Below are positions 8,101 through 12,352 of a DNA stretch of 12,362 nucleotides, piece by piece. The notes below the pieces were generated by a model. That model searched no databases. It saw nothing but the letters and a program-made list of their open reading frames with translations, and was not told the origin of the DNA. The stretch comes from an uncultured Erysipelotrichaceae bacterium (GTDB taxonomy: Bacteria > Bacillota_I > Bacilli_A > RF39 > UBA660). Position numbers and translations under genes: made by a program. The stretch covers positions 1 to 12,362 of the forward strand of contig CADBSI010000080.1 in the NCBI GenBank assembly GCA_902797275.1, written 5' to 3'. Within the stretch, counting starts at the first letter, position 1. Each line of letters begins with the position of its first letter.

Positions 8101-10171
8101 CTATTATAATATCAACAGATCCTCCTGTCATATAAATAAAAGTATCATTATAATTAGTTCTATTACTATTTGTTAAAGGTCCTCCAATTAAATTATAAAT
8201 GTAGCCACCTTCAATAATTGCACTCCTTGGAGCATTATGAGTACCACCATTTCTTCCTCCAACATAAATACCTGTTGCATAATCATACTTATTTGAACCA
8301 AATGAACCACTTTTTACAATTGTTGTTAACGCTGAATTTATATTATTAGAAGAATTAATTGTTCCGTCCCAACTACCTGATGCACAATGTCTCACATCAA
8401 GTAAAGAGTTATTATTAGAAACTCTATCATAGTCTGATCCATATACACCAATTCCTTCAATATAATTAGTTCCCCCACTACTTCCTGTTGCAAGAGCAAA
8501 GGAATTATAAAAACCTGATTCAACCATTAATTTATATTTAGTTGGATTATTACTTCTTCCTGTTGATGAGGTATTACCACCAATAATACCAGAAAAATTA
8601 GTATAGTTATTTCCATATCTAACAATTCCTCTTCCTAATTTCACATTATGCCAATTACCATAAAAGGTACTACCACTATTACTAACCCAACTACTCTCTC
8701 CTGGTACAATTTCTCCATTAGTTCTAGTAGTACTCGAATATATTTTAATATTCTCAATAACTGTATCATTATAAACATAAATTGAACTGGATCCAACACT
8801 CCAATAAGCTGAATCCATATAACTTACCCCATTATGAACACTTGTTAAAGTAAAGGGTTTATCTAAACCACTATTAAGTCCATTTGAAACATTACCATTT
8901 AAAACAATAATATTAGTATCTCTTGTTACTAAATAATAATAAGTAATATTAGAATCTATTATATTCAAAGATCCATCTTCCTTATAATATTGTTCCATTT
9001 TATAATAAGAACAAGTATTACTATTACAAGTACCACTTAAAATATTACCTGTATTATCATAATAATCATTAATACTATCTCCTCTATTTAAAGTTTCTAA
9101 AGTATAAAAACCTGCCATATTAGTATCAACAAAATTATCATCTATTTCAATTCGATCAAGCTCTTTTTCGATAGTTGAATTATCAAGTAAAGTCATATAA
9201 CCATCATTTAAATAATAATAAGTATTATTTTCATCAAAGTTTTCATTTTCAATTTTTTCATAATAAGTACAAGTTCTATTCCACCAACCACTTGGTCTAC
9301 AAGTACAATTTTGTTGCAAAGAGCCATATTCATTATAATAACCACTACAACTTTCATTACGATCAAGTATTACTTGATAATAATAATTATCCATAGGAAT
9401 ATCTTTATAAATATATTTTATTACATCAAGTTTTTCCATTTGTTTAGTTTTTAAATTATTAAAAGCACTTGTAAAAGAAGAATTTCTATTAACATACCCA
9501 ACACTTGATGTAACATAACTAGTTTTAAAATTTATTTCAATTTTATTAGGTTTAGTACCTGTATATGTAATTGGAATTTTAACTTTTCTTTCATAATAAG
9601 AATCATCATAACTAATAACTGCTCCATTATAATCTGTTATCCAAGCATTAAAAGAAGAATCAGTTGGTCTATTAGTAAATGGATTATCAATTAAACTAAA
9701 TTCCACATAATCATCACTTGTATCACTAGTACCATTATTATTAACTGGATAAGTTTTATAATAAATATATTTATCTTGTAATTCTGTTAAAGAAACATAA
9801 GAAGTTTTAGTATCTAAGTAATTACTACCTGAATAAGTAATTTTAACTTGCACAAGATTAGAATCATTATAAATATTTTTATCAATAGTAGTTGGTAAAG
9901 TATTATTATTACTACTAGTTGTATAATTAAGTCCCATATAATAGTTATAATCATTTTCTAAATCATTTACTAAAACTGTATCATTATAAATACCACTAGC
10001 TTTATAGTTTGGATCAGTTTCAAAATCAATTACTAAATCACTATAAGTTAAAATATATGAAACAACACTAAATGTAAGTAAAATTATAATTAAAAACAAA
10101 GATAAAATACGTAATTTTAAAGATAATTTTAAATTCATAAATTTAGAAAACAACTTATTTATTTTATTCAT
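2120..10171 (-). CDS. Giant surface or secreted protein with GGGN beta-solenoid repeats
   Basis: Unrecognised protein of about 2,683 residues. Seen: a basic N terminus and one hydrophobic segment at about residues 21-43 with no clear cleavage site, so a signal anchor or signal peptide. A region at about 45-650 is Tyr/Asn-rich, with Cys at 275, 289, 291, 301, 382 and 387. Then come 34 motifs of the type [VIL][YF]GGGN at about 652-1237 and 1384-1824, spaced 24-26 residues where counted and alternating with Thr/Asn-rich strands. A non-repeat insert lies at 1237-1384, and a beta-rich C-terminal region of about 860 residues ends in YQYIIIK. The repeats suggest a right-handed beta-helix as in adhesins and other giant surface proteins; this is inference. 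No LPXTG, C-terminal membrane helix or catalytic motif is visible. ATGs at 10192 and 10183 are also in frame, but the extended -10 promoter at 10196-10224 puts the transcript start near 10189, which favours 10171 or 10183. The gene is divergent from spoIIGA. Confidence 0.85.
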   Translation of the reverse strand: MNKINKLFSKFMNLKLSLKLRILSLFLIIILLTFSVVSYILTYSDLVIDFETDPNYKASGIYNDTVLVNDLENDYNYYMGLNYTTSSNNNTLPTTIDKNIYNDSNLVQVKITYSGSNYLDTKTSYVSLTELQDKYIYYKTYPVNNNGTSDTSDDYVEFSLIDNPFTNRPTDSSFNAWITDYNGAVISYDDSYYERKVKIPITYTGTKPNKIEINFKTSYVTSSVGYVNRNSSFTSAFNNLKTKQMEKLDVIKYIYKDIPMDNYYYQVILDRNESCSGYYNEYGSLQQNCTCRPSGWWNRTCTYYEKIENENFDENNTYYYLNDGYMTLLDNSTIEKELDRIEIDDNFVDTNMAGFYTLETLNRGDSINDYYDNTGNILSGTCNSNTCSYYKMEQYYKEDGSLNIIDSNITYYYLVTRDTNIIVLNGNVSNGLNSGLDKPFTLTSVHNGVSYMDSAYWSVGSSSIYVYNDTVIENIKIYSSTTRTNGEIVPGESSWVSNSGSTFYGNWHNVKLGRGIVRYGNNYTNFSGIIGGNTSSTGRSNNPTKYKLMVESGFYNSFALATGSSGGTNYIEGIGVYGSDYDRVSNNNSLLDVRHCASGSWDGTINSSNNINSALTTIVKSGSFGSNKYDYATGIYVGGRNGGTHNAPRSAIIEGGYIYNLIGGPLTNSNRTNYNDTFIYMTGGSVDIIIGGAGRSETYGNRIIQVTGGTVNYSVFGGSNGIKGSNQSNSLGTIDGDTFVYVGGNATIGEETLVNNNTIESESQVEAGSVFGIGNGRASTGNTNYERIGSANNSNVIIAGNALIRRNVYAGGNYGAVGINSSASTTTSNILIHGGLIKGSVYGGGNNNGSGSSSITSTVNIEMTKGVINGSLYGGSNQLGTIYGSTNIKVIGGEISNSVYGGGMGGYQNNTNKGTFVRDSILVTIGDANSSSVPIINNSVYGGSAFGSVNGVSQTTNLSSSKTNVVVNKGLIKNVFGGGEGNDTYTPYVEGDIKVVVNDGTITNVYGGNDKSGKPNGNIEVYLNGGSIENTFGGGNQTDATTTNVYLNGGTSTNIYGGSNLTGEVDTTNVITTGGTSTNVYGGNNQGGTTNLTNVTINDGDITNVYGGGEKTSVLESTNVNLNNFATNVFGGSNLSGNIPNSYIIVTNGGAKNLYGGNNQGGVTTTSNITVLGSNIENMYGGGLKASTTTSNLDINYGYIKNLYGGGSEAGVNTTNVNLGSALIENVFGGSNLAGDVQESYIKNLENKENSNIQITTSFDKSYQNQSGATGISSSEQINVSINNQSGVNIPTWDLYLYTSDGLFDSNWSDANVSGKRGIYHVDEIDKWYGTNPLNNNSTYSFSFNVHAYVSLEDYKIYGYVLIGKDQNGNTYFKTNLDDLRVYNLYGGNNQGGMTDTTNIDLTSGEFDLIYGGGNQAVTTTSNINSFNIKVNDSLYGGGNEASCHDVFVTLKSSTIGSDDIEGSFYGGGNKAEVLNNATLEISDNTKVYGNIYAGGNLGALKNKVVLNISDSTVSKSIYGGGNKASVGTSESDIVTTLTVKNIESDSLYGGGRSAGVNGSTNVSITSSKINNIYGGGNGLESVVSGDETGELNPAKVLGNTNLNVSENTEATSIYGGGNLGFVNQNTNVILNNSQVLDSIYGGGNAARVLKSTNLKITDSSILKSVYAGGNGRAANVLENTNLNIEGTTKVSKHVFGGGNAAPTGDKDLNSSTSIVNIAGARIDGNIYGGANTSVLYGITNLNIGINSLTDKTLKKGDIVILGTVFGGGEANEEGSEVIDFSFISVTKGITINIDGKDYDEFTISGSIFGSGNASMTTGYSNVYINNYGTKNNIKKNISLQRADLFSISNSYIMLDGAKDRTNEFSEVLFTLSRIDELKLKNNSSLYLETGANLVKKFSSLVDIDGVETIASVKIDEENRTITKNVDNRLYMLEGKNFNIARNQAVTLYGDVSGMTFFGMYLKDQNKNPITALYDSKYNFDTTPASGDLYFFTSGSYVLGSHMLNHDIKVNGFYSNFANKDDTSKLDIKYIEPTPSDSDFYMWVIGEQVISYDVNLTASKYSTLGIEEFSFLNYSKANTKFSILGFNYANLADGVSLVPSSEIPRIATNPSDADNVMGLSIKTGQTGWVTIGETEFTSNSERPIIGTTNYESENSNVIRSFVFYLYHSKNLQTAGKMGSVTISIVAITPIDELNNEVERINFNVTLSRALYNTDEYEASMTPGKKYQMFASSPVNITNDSSLSAYYSLYMEKDTNPYKTGYHRVLTSSYVLPVNTKITMIDFVNKEKPVYYYYVVNQTDYDAYQTEYNNNHEVSINLAKFIKMGSITDSNNYDDTNANNIYYNEEKKRAEEEFIFIVDFKESNITSDVLNASLLLELRNNNNQTLISVLGIQQESMVYNLYYNKHAVISITSDKNDLEFYNGNNMNLNLNTNFIQQTIGSNTIYDTNYYDLKLGLKISIVDKDNNTLSGTNLLGISYTYNGVTYYPRYDGTTRINIAPRVANVSSRITLNAKNSNLAGGDYKVVIESFGSPDGIYYGLESSDTLNLNFHVMDTLYGLKLTINEKSYFIDKTTGKNLNNTNILNMNVKYQSGLLNPNLRIKLHRRKYDSVYSIEYEVVDLADYITNNFTKAKDNEYILADTAVSELNYFLNMKENLKSGTYKLEVMLYDKDTYVGSVYQYIIIK
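4700..6030 (-). repeat. GGGN repeat block 2 (15 units) inside the giant gene
   Basis: This block encodes 15 units running from LYGGNNQ to IFGSGNA. Most carry the canonical YGGGN form and are followed by an N-x-N-[VL]-type strand and a short turn. At DNA level the motif reads TAY GGA GGA GGT AAT or close variants, visible on the plus strand as repeated cctcctcca/cctccccca tracts. The units are diverged, not identical, which suggests old duplication with selection on the protein rather than a recent expansion. Confidence 0.85.
6030..6460 (-). other. Non-repeat domain inserted in the repeat array of the giant protein
   Basis: About 145 residues (about 1237-1384) lack any GGGN motif. They contain alternating hydrophobic strands, a Trp-bearing segment (TWDLYLYTSDGLF), a KWYGTNP segment and a long hydrophobic strand pair ending in GYVLIGKD. 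The pattern is compatible with an immunoglobulin-like or carbohydrate-binding beta-sandwich, but I cannot assign a family. It is flanked by VFGGSNLAGD on one side and LYGGNNQGG on the other. Confidence 0.7.
6460..8214 (-). repeat. GGGN repeat block 1 (19 units) inside the giant gene
   Basis: This block encodes 19 units from VFGGSNG to VFGGSNL, preceded by two degenerate units (NLIGG, IIIGGAG). In the part covering roughly 7170-6460 the spacing between motifs is 24, 25 or 26 residues. Unit types recur in the order GGSNL, GGNNQGG, GGGxK, giving a higher-order repeat of three or four units. Each period contains one or two short Asn/Thr-rich strands such as TTNVYLNGG. Confidence 0.85.
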
Positions 10172-10195
10172 ACTAACTACCATACTTTCCATTTA

Positions 10196-10224
10196 ATTAT
10201 ATCATAGCAATTTTAATAAGTAAA
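10196..10224 (-). promoter_or_regulatory. Promoter of the giant gene (extended -10)
   Basis: Read leftward: -35 TTTACT (10224-10219, four of six consensus positions), a 17-nt spacer and a perfect -10 TATAAT (10201-10196) with the TG extension (TGaTATAAT). Predicted transcription start is near 10189. No clear sigma-E, sigma-F or sigma-H type promoter is visible here, so basal expression is probably by the housekeeping sigma factor. Confidence 0.72.
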
Positions 10225-10247
10225 TTAACTTAAGTATTTTTTTCTAA

Positions 10248-10255
10248 TTCGACAA
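10248..10255. promoter_or_regulatory. Spo0A box (TTCGACAA) between the giant gene and spoIIGA
   Basis: TTCGACAA is the exact complement of TTGTCGAA and contains the known 0A-box core TGTCGAA. It lies 42-49 bp upstream of the spoIIGA ATG, roughly where a -35 element would sit relative to the -10-like TAATAA/TAATAG sequences at 10265-10273. In Bacillus the spoIIG promoter is activated by Spo0A~P bound over its -35 region, so the arrangement fits. It is also centred about 62 bp upstream of the predicted start of the divergent giant gene. Only one perfect box is visible. Confidence 0.7.
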
Positions 10256-10296
10256 ATTATTTACTAATAATAGTTTAGACTTAAAAAGGTGGTTAA

Positions 10297-11067
10297 ATGA
10301 AAATATATCTTGATTTAATATTTCTAATTAATATCTGGTTTGATTTTTTAATCCTCTTGTGTGTTTCTATTTTATTAAAAAGAAATATAAAATTAAAAAG
10401 AATATTTCTAGGTAGTTTATTTGGTAGTTTAACTTTCTTAATTATATTTTTAAATTTAAATAATTATATTTTAATTATTTATAAAATTATTATTAGTATT
10501 TTCATGTCTATTATTACTTTTTCATATAAAGATCTTAAATATACTATTAGTAATATAAGTTATTTTTACTTAGTAAGTATTATTCTAGGTGGTAGTATTT
10601 ATTTATTAAATGATTCTTTTATAAGTAATAATAGTTTAATTATTAAGAATAATCTTTTCAACTATTTAATTTTAATTATTATAAGTCCTATAATTATTTA
10701 TATTTATATAAATCAAACAAGAAAATTAAAAGATAATTATAGTAATTATCATAAAGTAGATATTTTATATAAAGATAAATTATATCATTTAAATGGTTAT
10801 TTAGATACTGGTAATAATTTAGTTGATCCTTATAAAAAAAGAAAAATAATACTTGTTAAGTTAAATATTAAATATGATGATACTAGTATTATTTATACTC
10901 CTTATGAAAGTTTAAATAATATAGGAGTTATTAAATGTTTAAAAATAGATAAGTTATTTGTTGATAAAAAAGAATTTAATAATTATTTAATAGGACTTTC
11001 AAATGATAAGTTTAGAATTGAGGGAATTAATTGTATTTTACATAATAGTATGAAAGGAGAATTATGA
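10297..11067 (+). CDS. spoIIGA: Sporulation sigma-E factor-processing peptidase SpoIIGA
   Basis: Membrane-embedded aspartyl protease of 256 residues that cleaves the pro-sequence from pro-sigma-E in the mother cell after asymmetric division, in response to a forespore signal (SpoIIR in known systems). The N-terminal half has about five hydrophobic segments (near residues 4-27, 35-52, 56-75, 88-105, 119-138). The C-terminal cytoplasmic domain carries the active-site motif LDTGN (Asp170) followed by NLVDP, and then TPYESL where the family has its conserved P-x-x-S/L segment. It is shorter than B. subtilis SpoIIGA (about 309), with a reduced C-terminal part. AAAGGTGG at 10285-10292 precedes the ATG by four bases. 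The stop overlaps the sigE start (ATGA), so the two are translationally coupled. The Spo0A box upstream suggests Spo0A activation. Confidence 0.93.
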   Translation: MKIYLDLIFLINIWFDFLILLCVSILLKRNIKLKRIFLGSLFGSLTFLIIFLNLNNYILIIYKIIISIFMSIITFSYKDLKYTISNISYFYLVSIILGGSIYLLNDSFISNNSLIIKNNLFNYLILIIISPIIIYIYINQTRKLKDNYSNYHKVDILYKDKLYHLNGYLDTGNNLVDPYKKRKIILVKLNIKYDDTSIIYTPYESLNNIGVIKCLKIDKLFVDKKEFNNYLIGLSNDKFRIEGINCILHNSMKGEL

Positions 11068-11759
11068 TATTAATACTTAATTTGGTAGGTTTGATTAGTT
11101 GTTTTATTGAAAAGAAAGGAAGTTTGTTTTATGTAGGAGCAACCGATAAATTACCTCCTCCTCTAACTAAGGAAGAAGAGGAATATTATTTGGTTATGGC
11201 ATCTGATGGTGATAATTTTGCAAGAGATAAGTTAATTGAGCATAATTTAAGATTAGTAGTTTTCTTAGCTAAAAAGTATGAAAATACCGGTGTTGACTTA
11301 GAAGACTTGGTCTCAATTGGAACAATTGGCTTGATGAAAGGTGTTAAAACCTTTAGTATGGATAAAAATATTAAATTAGCAACTTATGCTTCTCGTTGTA
11401 TAGATAATGAAATCTTGATGTATTTAAGAAAAAATAAACGCGTAAAAACGGAAATTAGTTTTGATGAATCTTTAAGTTTTGATGCAGATGGAAATGAACT
11501 TCATTTAGAAGATGTTTTAGGAACAGATGCTGATATTGTAACCAAACCTTTAGAAGATGTTGAAAATAAACATCTTATGTTAGAAGAAGTAAATAAATTA
11601 GCTAAACGAGATAAAGAAATTATAACTTTAAGATATGGATTAGATGGTAAGGTTGAAAAAACCCAAAAAGAAGTTGCTAATATTTTAGGTATTAGTCAGT
11701 CTTATATTTCAAGAATTGAAAAAAAAGTTATAAAAAAATTAAAAAATATTGTTAAATAA
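11064..11759 (+). CDS. sigE: RNA polymerase sporulation sigma factor SigE (pro-sigma-E)
   Basis: Sigma-70 family factor of 231 residues directing early mother-cell transcription. The first 20-25 residues are a hydrophobic pro-sequence. FYVGATDKLPPPLT (about 22-35) aligns with the YYIGGSEALPPPLS region of B. subtilis pro-sigma-E, where SpoIIGA cuts, so cleavage near residues 22-26 is inferred. Region 2 is strongly conserved: NLRLVVFLAKKYENTG, DLEDLVSIGTIGLMKGV and KLATYASRCIDNEILMYLR. Region 4.2 shows KTQKEVANILGISQSYISRIEKK, a helix-turn-helix for the -35 element. AAGGAG at 11054-11059 precedes the ATG, which overlaps the spoIIGA stop. The pro-sequence has few basic residues (only EKK), unlike the Bacillus one. 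In Bacillus sigG follows sigE; here a terminator and an unrelated gene follow. Confidence 0.96.
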   Translation: MILILNLVGLISCFIEKKGSLFYVGATDKLPPPLTKEEEEYYLVMASDGDNFARDKLIEHNLRLVVFLAKKYENTGVDLEDLVSIGTIGLMKGVKTFSMDKNIKLATYASRCIDNEILMYLRKNKRVKTEISFDESLSFDADGNELHLEDVLGTDADIVTKPLEDVENKHLMLEEVNKLAKRDKEIITLRYGLDGKVEKTQKEVANILGISQSYISRIEKKVIKKLKNIVK

Positions 11760-11778
11760 ATTGACAATATCTTTTTTT
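11746..11778 (+). terminator. Rho-independent terminator of spoIIGA-sigE
   Basis: ATATTGTTAA (11746-11755) pairs with TTGACAATAT (11761-11770) in a 10-bp stem with one G-U pair and a 5-nt ATAAA loop, followed by C and seven T (11772-11778). The sigE stop TAA (11757-11759) lies in the loop, so the terminator is embedded in the end of the gene. Its 3' arm contains a TTGACA that may also be the -35 of the next gene. Confidence 0.8.
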
Positions 11779-11789
11779 ATGTATAAACT
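11761..11789 (+). promoter_or_regulatory. Possible promoter of the small helical protein gene
   Basis: Perfect -35 TTGACA (11761-11766), a 17-nt spacer containing the terminator T-run, and a -10-like TAAACT (11784-11789, four of six positions). An overlapping TATAAA (11782-11787) would have a 15-nt spacer. Predicted start near 11796-11797 coincides with an in-frame ATG, so the message could be leaderless. The TTGACA also serves the terminator stem, so one function may be accidental. Confidence 0.4.
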
Positions 11790-11796
11790 AATATTG

Positions 11797-12141
11797 ATGG
11801 TGGATATGAATCTTGAAAAAACAATTTTTATTATACGAAATAAATTAAATTTTTTAACAGTTGAAGAAGTAGTTTTCAAGTGTTTTGATAGTAATTATTT
11901 AATAGCAAGAATGGCTATTTTAGAACTTATTAATAGAAACCCTACCAACATAAATTTAGATGATAGTATTATAAGACAAGTAATTAATAAAATGACTATA
12001 GAAGATATTTGGAGTATTGCAAGTAGTAAAAGTAATACTAAGTTATTTTTACTTGCTTATGAAAGATTAAGTGATATTTTAGAATACTATGATAGAATTT
12101 ATGAAAAAGAACAACTAAAAGAAAAATTAAAACTTTTATAA
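11797..12141 (+). CDS. Small predicted all-helical protein, unrecognised
   Basis: Protein of 114 residues from the ATG at 11797; I do not recognise a family. It is Leu/Ile/Asn-rich and looks all-alpha. Pairs of helices such as VEEVVFKCF with YLIARMAILELINRN, and IEDIWSIAS with TKLFLLAYERLSDILEYY, resemble the rhythm of HEAT-like or adaptor helical proteins. The C terminus is a charged helix (YEKEQLKEKLKLL). There is no signal peptide or membrane segment, so it is probably cytoplasmic. The start is uncertain: in-frame ATGs lie at 11779, 11797 and 11806, none with a good ribosome-binding site. 11797 is chosen because the putative promoter would begin the transcript there, though 11806 is equally possible. 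Its stop ends one base before tRNA-Thr(GGU), implying co-transcription. Confidence 0.65.
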   Translation: MVDMNLEKTIFIIRNKLNFLTVEEVVFKCFDSNYLIARMAILELINRNPTNINLDDSIIRQVINKMTIEDIWSIASSKSNTKLFLLAYERLSDILEYYDRIYEKEQLKEKLKLL

Positions 12142-12142
12142 T

Positions 12143-12216
12143 GCCGATATAGTTTAGTGGTAAAACAGGTCCTTGGTAAGGATCAGCGGTAAGTTCAATT
12201 CTTACTTTCGGCACCA
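12143..12216 (+). tRNA. tRNA-Thr (anticodon GGU)
   Basis: The cloverleaf has acceptor GCCGATA/TTTCGGC (with a T-T mismatch at pair 6-67), D-stem GTTT/AAAC with a 7-nt loop, anticodon stem GGTCC/GGATC (one G-T pair) with loop TTGGTAA, a 4-nt variable loop, and T-arm GTAAG/CTTAC with loop TTCAATT. The anticodon GGT reads ACC/ACT and so specifies threonine. The discriminator is A and CCA is encoded at 12214-12216. G1-C72 and C2-G71 agree with threonine identity in the tRNA-Thr(UGU) at the other end of the window. No separate promoter is evident, so it probably shares the transcript of the preceding small gene. Confidence 0.93.
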
Positions 12217-12227
12217 GGTGATTAATA

Positions 12228-12242
12228 CTCGAACTTTTCGAG
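12228..12242. other. Small hairpin after tRNA-Thr(GGU)
   Basis: CTCGAA, a 3-nt CTT loop, then TTCGAG form a perfect 6-bp hairpin 12 bp after the encoded CCA. No T-run follows on the plus strand, so a classic terminator is unlikely. It could mark 3' processing of the tRNA precursor or simply be a junction of mobile DNA. Confidence 0.35.
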
Positions 12243-12275
12243 ATAATATAAAAACTACTTTCAAACAAACTAGGA

Positions 12276-12300
12276 TGAACTTGTCAATAAAAAGTAGACA
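12276..12300 (-). mobile_element. Possible insertion-sequence terminal end (remnant)
   Basis: Read leftward the stretch begins TGTCTAC and ends GTTCA, with a T-rich core and an internal TTGACA. This TG...CA layout is reminiscent of IS3-family ends. No transposase frame or partner end is present between it and the tRNA, so if real it is only a solo remnant. A flanking 7-bp inverted repeat CTACTTT/AAAGTAG (12255-12261 with 12291-12297) is present. The call rests on resemblance only. Confidence 0.25.
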
Positions 12301-12317
12301 CAAAAAAACTTTTATTT

Positions 12318-12352
12318 AAACCCTAGTTGAGTTCTATACTCAATTGGGGTTT
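12318..12352 (+). terminator. Strong 15-bp hairpin terminator at the right edge
   Basis: AAACCCTAGTTGAGT (12318-12332) pairs with ACTCAATTGGGGTTT (12338-12352) through 15 bp with two G-U pairs and a 5-nt TCTAT loop. It is followed by TATAATTT on the plus strand. It would end the transcript carrying the small helical protein and tRNA-Thr(GGU). An upstream A-run (12302-12308) and T-rich stretch mean it might also act on leftward transcripts entering from the right. Confidence 0.7.

Noticed and set aside
4700..8214. Periodic repeats considered as a CRISPR array
   Set aside because: The repeats are in frame, about 72-78 nt apart, diverged and entirely inside an open coding sequence; there are no constant direct repeats with unique spacers and no cas genes.
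9175..9396. Rightward Asn/Tyr/His-rich frame inside the giant gene
   Set aside because: It is the antisense of a Tyr/Asn-rich coding segment and is clearly low complexity.
12038..12268. Leftward reading frame of 76 codons overlapping tRNA-Thr(GGU)
   Set aside because: Its central part is the antisense translation of a tRNA (the familiar VRIELTADPYQGPVLPLNY-type artefact), it overlaps the end of the small helical gene and has no ribosome-binding site.
12259..12287. Leftward promoter from TTGACA at 12287-12282
   Set aside because: At a 17-nt spacing the next hexamer is TTGAAA; no acceptable -10 lies within 15-19 nt.
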